Assembly: GCF_009687845.1 (NCBI RefSeq)
Contig: NZ_BLAD01000065.1
Span: 41,059-105,058, forward strand
Length of the DNA: 64,000 nt
Reading direction: 5' to 3'
DNA from: Acrocarpospora corrugata
Lineage (GTDB): Bacteria > Actinomycetota > Actinomycetes > Streptosporangiales > Streptosporangiaceae
Shown here: in pieces, positions 17,866 through 25,305 of the stretch
Layout of the letters: each line of letters opens with the position of its first letter
How positions within the stretch are numbered: the stretch's first letter is position 1
Position numbers and translations under genes: made by a program
The notes under the pieces: model-generated
What the model was told of the DNA's origin: nothing
The model's database searches: none
What the model saw: only the letters and a program-made list of their open reading frames with translations

Positions 17866-17910
17866 CCGCGGTTACGCGGGTGTTTCCGGTTCGAGAACTG
17901 TCGATCTCGA
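17866..17910. promoter_or_regulatory. Two inverted repeats in the divergent MFS promoter region
   Basis: CCGCG-GTTA-CGCGG lies at 17866-17879 and TCGAGA-N8-TCTCGA at 17891-17910. Both are perfect palindromes between the two divergent MFS genes, the place expected for an operator of a dimeric repressor or activator. Which protein binds is not shown; the LAL proteins and the reductase-fused GntR-like domain are nearby candidates. Confidence 0.4.
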
Positions 17911-17960
17911 TGGTGCCGACCGCTGAAGAGGCCGGATGGGACGTCGGCCGGTGACAATTC

Positions 17961-19382
17961 GTGGCGATGAACACCACCGTTGCCGCTCGCTCGCCCCGGG
18001 CGTTGCTGATCACACTCGGGCTGGGCACGTTCACCGTGTCGATCGCCGCGACCACGGTCGTCCCGGTGCTGCCGGTGCTGCAGCAGCACTTCGGCGTCAC
18101 CGCCGGCGACACCGCCTGGCTGGTCACGGCCTATTTCCTGGTCGCCTCCACCGCCACCCCCGTTCTCGGCCGGTTGGGTGACATGAAGGGCAAGCGCCCG
18201 GTGCTGATCGGCGCGCTCGTCCTGTTCCTGGTCGGTTCGCTGGTCTGCGCGGTCGCGCCGAACCTCGCTCTGCAGATCTTCGGCCGGGCGCTGCAGGGGT
18301 TCGGCGGGGCTGTGTTTCCCCTGGCGTACGGCATCGTCCGTGACGAGTTGCCGGTGGCGCGAATACCGAACGCGATCGGGTTCCTGGCGGCCACGCCGGC
18401 CGTGGGGGGTGCCCTGGGCCTGCCGCTCGGCGGGTTCATCGCGGAGCACGCGCCGGTCGCGATCATCTTCGTGGCGCAGAGCACGCTGGCGATCACCGCC
18501 CTGACCGCCGCCTGGATCACCCTTCCCGGCTCCCGGTTCCGGGCCAGCGGGCGCGTCGACATCGTCGGCGCGATCGTGTTCACGGTCGGGTTCGGCTTAC
18601 CGCTGCTGGCGGTCTCGCGTGCCGTCTCCTGGGGCTGGGGGTCGCCGACCACGCTGGGCTGCTTCCTGGTGGGAGCGGCGCTGCTGGCCGGGTGGGCCTG
18701 GCTGGAGCTGCGCACCACCGACCCGCTGGTCAACATCCGGACCTTCATCCGCCGACCGGTGCTGCTCACCAACCTGACCACGGCAGTGGCGGGGTTCGGG
18801 CTCTTCGGGTCCTTCATCCTGCTGCCCCAGCTCGCCCAGGTTCCGGAGAGCTCCGGCTACGGGCTCGGCCTGGCGGCGTCAGCCGCCGGTCTGCTGCTCG
18901 TCCCGAACGCCCTGGTGAACGCGGCGACGTCCGGCATGTCGGGGCGCGTGATCGGCCGCTGGGGCGCCCGTACCCCGCTGCTGGTCGGCTGTTCGATCGC
19001 GGTGGCCGCCTTCGTCCTGCTCAGCGTGGCGCACGGCGGGGCGTGGCTGCTGGTGCTGTGGAGTTGCGTGCTGGCGGTCGGGGTCGGCCTGAGCTACCCG
19101 GCCATGCCGACCCTCATCCTCGGCGCGGTCGAGCAGCACGAGAGCAGCGAGGCGAGCGGGGTCAACACCATCATGCGGAACGCCGGCGCCGCGGCGGGCA
19201 GCGCGCTGGCCGGCAGCATCATCGCGGCGCACACGCTGCCGAGCGGCCTGCCGACCGAGCGTGGCTTCTCGATCGCGTTCCTGGTGGCCGCTCTGGCCAG
19301 CGCGCTCGCCGTCGCGATCGGTGTCTGGATCCCCCGCGAACGCCCGGTTCCAGAACCCGGGACACCGGTCCGCGCCGGGTGA
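17961..19382 (+). CDS. MFS transporter, second copy (14-helix type)
   Basis: A 473-residue major facilitator with regularly spaced hydrophobic helices. The loop motif GRLGDMKGKRPVLI and the GRALQGFGGA segment are typical of drug-export families. The start may be this GTG or the ATG two codons later. It contains a TTA leucine codon at 18597-18599 (Leu213), rare in high-GC actinomycetes and read only by the bldA tRNA. It is divergent from the other MFS gene and is followed after 122 bases by the flavin monooxygenase genes, so it may be the first gene of that plus-strand set. Substrate unknown. Confidence 0.88.
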   Translation: MAMNTTVAARSPRALLITLGLGTFTVSIAATTVVPVLPVLQQHFGVTAGDTAWLVTAYFLVASTATPVLGRLGDMKGKRPVLIGALVLFLVGSLVCAVAPNLALQIFGRALQGFGGAVFPLAYGIVRDELPVARIPNAIGFLAATPAVGGALGLPLGGFIAEHAPVAIIFVAQSTLAITALTAAWITLPGSRFRASGRVDIVGAIVFTVGFGLPLLAVSRAVSWGWGSPTTLGCFLVGAALLAGWAWLELRTTDPLVNIRTFIRRPVLLTNLTTAVAGFGLFGSFILLPQLAQVPESSGYGLGLAASAAGLLLVPNALVNAATSGMSGRVIGRWGARTPLLVGCSIAVAAFVLLSVAHGGAWLLVLWSCVLAVGVGLSYPAMPTLILGAVEQHESSEASGVNTIMRNAGAAAGSALAGSIIAAHTLPSGLPTERGFSIAFLVAALASALAVAIGVWIPRERPVPEPGTPVRAG

Positions 19383-19504
19383 CTGGCGGGGTCGATAGCC
19401 CGCGCCGGATCGACGGGCAATCCCTTTCAACCATGGTTAGCGTCCGGGCGAGGGGTTCGGGCGCTGTGCGCGCACCCTCCAGAGCGATGAAGAGGTCATC
19501 TGTC

Positions 19505-20767
19505 ATGTCAGACGTCATCAGTGATTCCGAAGCGACCCTCACTGCCGACGAACTTGTCGAGCGTGCGGTGGCGCTGCGGCCGCTGCTGCGGGAGCAGCAG
19601 GAGGATGCCGAGAAGCGCGGCAGCTACTCGCCGCAGATGCACGACATGTTCGCCGAGGCGGGCTTCTACTCCATACTCGTGCCGCGCCGCTACGGCGGGC
19701 TGGAACTCGACCTGACCACCTACTACCGGGTCATGGTCGAGGTGTCCAGAGGCGACCCGGGCACCGGCTGGTGCCTGACGCTGGGTTCCAGTCACGCGCT
19801 CGTGGCCGGGAGTTTCTTCGCCGAGGAGGCGCAGGCGGAGCTCTTCTCGGACGGGACGTTCTGCGCGCCGCACACGGGTGTCGGTCCCGGGATCGTCCTG
19901 CGCGAAGTCGAGGGGGGCTATCAGGCCAGTGGCCGGTTGGAGTACGGCTCGGGCATCCCGTACTCCAACTGGGTGCTGGGCATGGCCATGATCGACCGGG
20001 GACCGGGCACCCCGCCCGAGATGGTCAACATCGCGGTCCCGAAGGACCGGGTGACCGTGCTGGACAACTGGGGCGGCGACCGGACGCTCGGCATGCGGGC
20101 GAGCGGCTCCAACAGCTTCGTCGTCGAGGACGTGTTCGTGCCCGCGCGGCACGTCGTCGCCGGCACCTGGCACGAGGGCTGGGACCCGCAGGTCGCCACC
20201 CCCGGGGCGATCCTGCACGACAACCCGATGTACCTGGGCCGAGCCCATGCGACCTATCACACCTCCATCGCGTCGGTGCAGGTCGGCGCGGCCAAGGCCG
20301 CCCTGGACGAGTTCGACGAGCAGATGTTGGCGCGCAGGACGGTCGTCCCGTCGGCGGCGTTCCGGTTCGAGGATCCACACTCGCAGCGCATCCACGGTCA
20401 GGCCGCCGCGATGGTCGACTCGGCCGAGTCCATCCTGCTCACGGTGACCGACCGGTACCGGGAGCACGCCGAGCGCTGGGCGCGTACGGGCGAGCCCTTC
20501 GACATGCCCAAAGTGATCGCGCTCTACGGGATGGCGCAGCAGGCGGGCGCCCTCGCCGCCGAGGCGGTCGAACTCATGTACCGCGGCGCCGGGACTTCGG
20601 CCTCGGTGCCGGCGAGCCGGCTGGCGCGCTACTTCCGCGACACCGCGATGTACCGAGGTCACCAGTCGTCGCAGCGGGAGACGTACTGGGCCCGGATGAG
20701 CCTGGTCCGGCTCGGCCTGGCCGACGGGCTTTTCAGCGGACCCAAGAAGAAGGAGGACGCCCGATGA
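19505..20767 (+). CDS. Acyl-CoA-dehydrogenase-fold flavin monooxygenase (HsaA/HpaB class D-like)
   Basis: A 420-residue protein with the acyl-CoA dehydrogenase fold: N-terminal helices (MHDMFAEAGFYSILVPRRYGG), a middle sheet, and a C-terminal helical bundle ending in the arginine/histidine-rich YFRDTAMYRGHQSS. The fold is shared by two-component flavin-dependent hydroxylases that take reduced flavin from a separate reductase. The sequence EVSRGDPGTGWCLTLGSSHA is of that monooxygenase type rather than a true CoA dehydrogenase. The ATG at 19505 has GAGG about 9 bases upstream; an earlier in-frame ATG at 19487 has none. Its stop overlaps the next gene's ATG (ATGA). The reductase encoded further along is a likely partner. 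Substrate not assigned. Confidence 0.82.
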   Translation: MSDVISDSEATLTADELVERAVALRPLLREQQEDAEKRGSYSPQMHDMFAEAGFYSILVPRRYGGLELDLTTYYRVMVEVSRGDPGTGWCLTLGSSHALVAGSFFAEEAQAELFSDGTFCAPHTGVGPGIVLREVEGGYQASGRLEYGSGIPYSNWVLGMAMIDRGPGTPPEMVNIAVPKDRVTVLDNWGGDRTLGMRASGSNSFVVEDVFVPARHVVAGTWHEGWDPQVATPGAILHDNPMYLGRAHATYHTSIASVQVGAAKAALDEFDEQMLARRTVVPSAAFRFEDPHSQRIHGQAAAMVDSAESILLTVTDRYREHAERWARTGEPFDMPKVIALYGMAQQAGALAAEAVELMYRGAGTSASVPASRLARYFRDTAMYRGHQSSQRETYWARMSLVRLGLADGLFSGPKKKEDAR

Positions 20768-21669
20768 ACCCCATGTCGGTCTGGGTTTCCCAGGTGATGG
20801 GCCATCCGGTGGAGGTGCCCTTCCCGGCCTCGATCGACGACCTGCTCTTCGACCGGGGCCAGAACCGCTTCCTGCATCTCAACGTCGATCTACCGGCCTC
20901 GGTGGACGTCCACGAGGGCGTGGTGATCGGCGAGCGCAGTCTGACGGCCGAGATCTATGTGCCGCACGGCGCCCAGGATCTGCCCGTGCTCCTGTTCGCC
21001 CACGGCGGCGCCTGGTTCAAGGGCAGCGCCGAGGACGAGCGGAAGCTGGGCATGCAGATCGCCGAGAAGGGCCTGGTGGTCGTCAACCTCGACTACGCAC
21101 TCGCCCCGGAGTTCCCGTTCCCGGCCGGCTTGGACGACGTCGTCGAGGCCGTGCACTGGATCGCCGGGAACATCACCGGGTTCGGCGGTTCCCCCGGCCG
21201 GATCGCGCTGGCCGGCGCGTCCGCCGGGGGCAATCTCGCCGCGGCGGCGGCGGGCGTGCTCTGCGCCGATCCGGCGGCCCATCCCCGGGTGAGCGCCCTC
21301 GTGCTGCTCTACGGGATCTACGACCTGGGCCCCATCGCGCACTTCCCCGGACCGAACCCCGTTTTCGAGTCGTATCTTGGGGAGAACTGGCGGGACCGGG
21401 TGTCTGACCCCCGGGTGAGCCCGATCCAGGCCGATCTCCAGCGCTTTCCGCCGACCTACGTCTCGTGCGGTTCCGAGGACCAGGCGCTCGGGCTCTCCCT
21501 CGCGATGGTCGGGGCGCTCGCCGGCGCGGGGGTCGAGGTGACCGTCTCGGTGGTCGCCGGCGCCAACCACGTGTTCCTCAACATCCCCGACGTGATCCCG
21601 GGCGCGGCCCCGGAGCTGGACAGGATCACCGCCTGGCTCGTGGCGCGGCTGTCGGCCGAGGACGACTGA
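20764..21669 (+). CDS. Alpha/beta hydrolase, hormone-sensitive-lipase-like esterase
   Basis: A 301-residue hydrolase of the HSL/BD-FAE group. It has the oxyanion motif HGGAW (HGGG-like), the strand-helix VVNLDYALAPEFPFPAGLDD, the nucleophile elbow GASAGGN, and a C-terminal His in GANHVFLNIPD. The family hydrolyses short esters and N-formylkynurenine-type substrates in the cytoplasm. Its ATG overlaps the stop of the flavin monooxygenase gene by four bases, so the two are translationally coupled and likely work on successive steps. Substrate unknown. Confidence 0.88.
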   Translation: MNPMSVWVSQVMGHPVEVPFPASIDDLLFDRGQNRFLHLNVDLPASVDVHEGVVIGERSLTAEIYVPHGAQDLPVLLFAHGGAWFKGSAEDERKLGMQIAEKGLVVVNLDYALAPEFPFPAGLDDVVEAVHWIAGNITGFGGSPGRIALAGASAGGNLAAAAAGVLCADPAAHPRVSALVLLYGIYDLGPIAHFPGPNPVFESYLGENWRDRVSDPRVSPIQADLQRFPPTYVSCGSEDQALGLSLAMVGALAGAGVEVTVSVVAGANHVFLNIPDVIPGAAPELDRITAWLVARLSAEDD

Positions 21670-21789
21670 CCAGCCGTCGTTGTCGCTAGTTGTCGCGGCA
21701 ACCCCGCCAACGGCGACGAACCGGGTGGTTTTCTCACCCACATGGGCAGCGCGCCCCGACGATATTGCGACTTGAGGAGCGACATCGCA

Positions 21790-23373
21790 GTGAGCACCAA
21801 CGAGAACCCGAGCAGCGCCGTGACCGCGTCGGCGGCCAACTCGCGCCGGCCGATGACCGGCGACGAATACCTGGAGAGCCTGCGAGACGGGCGGGAGGTC
21901 TGGCTCAACGGCGAGCGCGTCAAGGACGTGACGTTGCACCCCGCCTTCCGCAATTCCGCCCGATCCATCGCCCGGCTCTACGACGCGCTCTGGGACGAAG
22001 CCAACGCCGACGTGCTCCGCACCCCGACCACGACCGGGAACGGCGGCTTCACCCACCCGTTCTTCCGGCCGGCCCGGAGCGTGGACGACATGCTCGCCGA
22101 CCAGAAGGCGATCGCGCACTGGGCCAGGATGATGCACGGCTTCATGGGGCGCACCCCGGACTACAAGGCCGGCCTCTACGGGGGCATGGAGATCAACGCC
22201 GACTTCTTCGCCCCCTTCGAGGACAACGCGCGCGCCTGGCACCGGCTGATGCAGGAACGCATCCCGTACGTCGCGCACGCGATCGTGAACCCGCCCGTCG
22301 ACCGTAACCTGCCCGCCGACGAGGTCGGCGACGTGTTCATCCACGTCGAGAACGAGACCGACAACGGGCTCGTGGTGTCCGGCGCCAAGGTCGTCGCCAC
22401 CAACGTGCCGCTGACCAACTACTGCTTCGTCGGGTACGTCGGAGCGCCGCTGAAGAAGCGGGAGTTCGCGGTCGTGTTCACGGTGCCGATGGACGCGCCG
22501 GGGGTGAAGGTGATCGCGCGGGCCTCGTACGAGCAGGCCGCCGCGATGCACGGAAGCCCGTTCGACTACCCGCTCGCCAGCAGGCTCGACGAGAACGACG
22601 CGATCTTCATCCTGGACCACGCGGTGATCCCGTGGGAGAACGTCCTGGTCTACGGCGACACCGAGAAGGCCGGCCAGTGGGCGGGCGGCAACTCCGGCCA
22701 GGCCAACCGGATCTGGTTCCACGGCGCGACCCGCCTCGCCGTCAAGATCGACCTCATCGCCGGGCTGATGCTGAAGGCGGTACGCATCAACGGCACCGAC
22801 AACTTCCGCGGCGTCCAGGCCCGGGTCGGAGAGATCATCGGCTACCGGAACCTGTTCTGGAGCCTGTCGTCCGCCATGGCCCGCAACCCCAACCCCTGGC
22901 TCGACGGCCACGTCCTGCCCGACTTCGAAGCCTCCGTCGCCTACCGGATCTTCTCCTCCCAGGCGATGCCGCAGATCAGGAACCTGGTGGAATCCTCCCT
23001 GGGCAGCGCCCTGATCTACCTCAACGGCCACGCCAAGGACTTCAAGACGCCCGAACTGCGGCCGCTGCTCGACCGGTACCTGCGCGGATCCAACGGCAAC
23101 ACCGCGATCGACCGCGTCAAGACGCTCAAGATGCTGTGGGAGATCGTCGGCAGCGAGTTCGCCGGCCGCAATGAGCTGTACGAGCGCAGCTACACCGGCA
23201 GCGAGGAGGACGCCCGCGTACAGACCATCTGGATGGCCGAGGCGACCGGCCTGGCCGACTCCCTCAACGGCTACGCCGAATCGGCCATGGCCGAGTACGA
23301 CCTCGACGGCTGGAAGATCCCTGACTTCACCAACCCCGACGACGTCGCCCGCCTGGCCCGCGACAACGACTAG
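21790..23373 (+). CDS. 4-hydroxyphenylacetate 3-monooxygenase-type oxygenase (HpaB family)
   Basis: A 527-residue HpaB-family hydroxylase, matching the usual length near 520. The N-terminus MTGDEYLESLRDGREVWLNGE is characteristic, as are the central RIWFHGATRLAVKIDLIAG and a C-terminal helical domain. These enzymes ortho-hydroxylate phenols using reduced FAD from a separate reductase. I chose the GTG at 21790, with GAGGAG about 9 bases upstream; an ATG 48 bases earlier has no site. The flavin reductase gene starts 60 bases downstream. The true substrate could be any phenol, including a phenolic natural product. Confidence 0.88.
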   Translation: MSTNENPSSAVTASAANSRRPMTGDEYLESLRDGREVWLNGERVKDVTLHPAFRNSARSIARLYDALWDEANADVLRTPTTTGNGGFTHPFFRPARSVDDMLADQKAIAHWARMMHGFMGRTPDYKAGLYGGMEINADFFAPFEDNARAWHRLMQERIPYVAHAIVNPPVDRNLPADEVGDVFIHVENETDNGLVVSGAKVVATNVPLTNYCFVGYVGAPLKKREFAVVFTVPMDAPGVKVIARASYEQAAAMHGSPFDYPLASRLDENDAIFILDHAVIPWENVLVYGDTEKAGQWAGGNSGQANRIWFHGATRLAVKIDLIAGLMLKAVRINGTDNFRGVQARVGEIIGYRNLFWSLSSAMARNPNPWLDGHVLPDFEASVAYRIFSSQAMPQIRNLVESSLGSALIYLNGHAKDFKTPELRPLLDRYLRGSNGNTAIDRVKTLKMLWEIVGSEFAGRNELYERSYTGSEEDARVQTIWMAEATGLADSLNGYAESAMAEYDLDGWKIPDFTNPDDVARLARDND

Positions 23374-23433
23374 CAAATAGACAAAACCCAGCGGAAAGTG
23401 ACAAAGTTCACAAGCTGGACTGGAGGTCATGGC

Positions 23434-24564
23434 ATGAACGACACCACCGAGGGGCTCTCGCCCACCGAGTCGCTGTCGGGCGGCCCCAGACGACGCATCG
23501 TCGCCGCCGACTTCCGGCGCGTGATGGGCCAGTTCGCGAGCGGCGTCACGATCGTCTCCACCCGTGACGGCGGACGCGACTTCGGCGCCACCGCGAGCGC
23601 GTTCACCTCGCTGTCCCTCGACCCGCCGATGGTGCTGGCCTGCCTCTTCCGCGGCGCCGCCACCGAGGAGGCGATCCGCAGGACCGGCCGCTTCGGCATC
23701 AGCATCCTCCGCGACGACCAGGGCGCGGTCGCCGAATGCTTCGCCTCCCGCCACCCGGACCGCTTCTCCACGGTGGACTACCGGTACGGCGAAGCCGGCG
23801 TCCCCCTCATCAAGGACGCCCTCGCCCACGTCGAATGCCGAGTCTCGGAGGCGGTCAAAGGCGGCACCCACACCGTCTTCCTGGGCAGTGTCCACAGCGC
23901 CGTCCGCTACGACGGAAGACCGCTCGCCTACTTCGCCGGCGCCTTCGGCCACTTCCTCGTCGGCGACGACGCCGCCGTCTACAGCGCCATCCGGGCGATG
24001 ATCCTCGTCGACGGGCTCCCACCCGGCAGCCCGCTGTCGGTGCCGCACCTGGTCGAGAGCCTCTCCGCAGAACCGGCCGCCGTGCTCGCGGCCCTCAAAC
24101 GGCTCACCGCCGAGAAGCGGGTCGCCCGCGACCCCCAGGGCGAGTACGTCGTCGGCGGCCTCGACCTGCGGACCGCCCTCGACATGATCTCGGCCTCGCG
24201 GACCATCGAGGTCGGCGTGGCCGAACTGACCGTCGGCTGGGTCGAGGAGTCGGACCTGACCAGCCTCGCCCGCCTGGCCGACCAGCCGTGCCGGGCCTTC
24301 CCCCGCTCCGCCGACGGCGCCGGGCCGGACTTCCACGAACGGCTGGTCGCGCTGGCGGGCAACCCCCGGCTGCTCAACCACTACCGCGAACTGTCCACCG
24401 TGACCGCCCACACGGGGATCGGACCCGGGGAGGCGCCCGGCGACAGCGACCACGCCGCCATCGTCACCGGCTACCGGGACGGCAACCTCTCGACGGTCAT
24501 CTCGGCGATCGACCGGCACGCCCGCAGGCTGCGGGAGGCGTGGCAGCGATGCGCGGCCGGATAG
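23434..24564 (+). CDS. Flavin reductase fused to a GntR/FCD-like regulatory domain
   Basis: A 376-residue two-part protein. Residues about 20-180 are a HpaC-type flavin reductase (FRRVMGQFASGVTIVSTRDG, then SLDPPMVLACLF), the partner that supplies reduced flavin to HpaB-type oxygenases. Residues about 185-240 resemble a winged-helix GntR domain (LSVPHLVESLSAEPAAVLAALKRL, then KRVARDP). Residues about 245-370 look like an FCD ligand-binding helical domain (FHERLVALAGNPRLLNHY, then DHAAIVTGYRDGNL). The ATG has GGAGG 7 bases upstream. It follows the HpaB gene directly. A reductase that also senses a ligand or binds DNA would tie enzyme supply to gene control. The fusion is continuous, with no frameshift seen. 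Confidence 0.8.
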   Translation: MNDTTEGLSPTESLSGGPRRRIVAADFRRVMGQFASGVTIVSTRDGGRDFGATASAFTSLSLDPPMVLACLFRGAATEEAIRRTGRFGISILRDDQGAVAECFASRHPDRFSTVDYRYGEAGVPLIKDALAHVECRVSEAVKGGTHTVFLGSVHSAVRYDGRPLAYFAGAFGHFLVGDDAAVYSAIRAMILVDGLPPGSPLSVPHLVESLSAEPAAVLAALKRLTAEKRVARDPQGEYVVGGLDLRTALDMISASRTIEVGVAELTVGWVEESDLTSLARLADQPCRAFPRSADGAGPDFHERLVALAGNPRLLNHYRELSTVTAHTGIGPGEAPGDSDHAAIVTGYRDGNLSTVISAIDRHARRLREAWQRCAAG

Positions 24565-24630
24565 TGGACCGGTCCCTGGCTTAAAAATGGCCCAAGGTGT
24601 AGGACGGTGGCAGTTCGAGATGGAGGACCA

Positions 24631-25305
24631 ATGAGGATCTTGGTGGTCGACGATCATGAGGTAGTCCGCAACGGCGTGGTCGCCTCACTCTCCGCGATGA
24701 CCCAGTTCCGCGTGGTGGGCGTGGCCGGCAACGGCACGGACGCGATCGCGATCGCGCGGCGCACCCGGCCGGACGCCGCCATCGTCGACCTTCGCCTGCC
24801 CGACATGACGGGCCAGGCGGTCTGCCGCCGGCTCATCGAGGACTCCCCCGACATCGCCGTCGTGATGCTGACCACCTACCTCAGCGACGACACGGTGCGC
24901 TCCGCGCAGCTCGCCGGAGCCGCCGGCTACGTCACCAAGGCCGCCGGCATCGCCAAACTCAAGGAGACCCTGCTCCAGGTCGCCTCGGACCGCCGGATCC
25001 GGCTCGCCGACCAGAGCGCCTCGGCGATCGTGCACCGGCTCGACGGGGTGATGAGCCGCCGCACCGAGCGCCAGGTGGTCACGCCGCACCAGCGCCGGGT
25101 GCTCGAACTGGTCGCGGCCGGGCTGACCAACGGCCAGATCGGCGACCGGCTGTGCATCTCCGAATCGACGGTCCGGTTCCACATTCAGAAGCTCAAGCGC
25201 ACGCTGGCGGTGCCCAGCCGTACCGCGCTGGTGGTCAAGGCCATGCAGGACGGGACGATACCGCCGGCGCCGGAGGATGGGGAGCTTCCGGCACAGGCGG
25301 TATAG
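24631..25305 (+). CDS. NarL/LuxR-family response regulator
   Basis: A 224-residue response regulator. The receiver domain has the acidic pair in LVVDDHE and phosphoacceptor Asp53 in DAAIVDLRLPD. The C-terminal LuxR HTH is at about 150-210 (HQRRVLELVAAGLTNGQIGD, ISESTVRFHIQKLKR). The ATG is preceded by GGAGGA. The sensor kinase gene starts on the base after its stop, so the pair is co-translated. It probably regulates the oxygenase operon that precedes it; this is inferred from position only. Confidence 0.92.
   Translation: MRILVVDDHEVVRNGVVASLSAMTQFRVVGVAGNGTDAIAIARRTRPDAAIVDLRLPDMTGQAVCRRLIEDSPDIAVVMLTTYLSDDTVRSAQLAGAAGYVTKAAGIAKLKETLLQVASDRRIRLADQSASAIVHRLDGVMSRRTERQVVTPHQRRVLELVAAGLTNGQIGDRLCISESTVRFHIQKLKRTLAVPSRTALVVKAMQDGTIPPAPEDGELPAQAV

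Noticed and set aside
20890..24657. A 1,255-codon open frame antisense to the hydrolase, HpaB and flavin reductase genes
   Set aside because: It spans three real genes on the other strand and has no recognisable domains; long antisense frames are common at this GC content.
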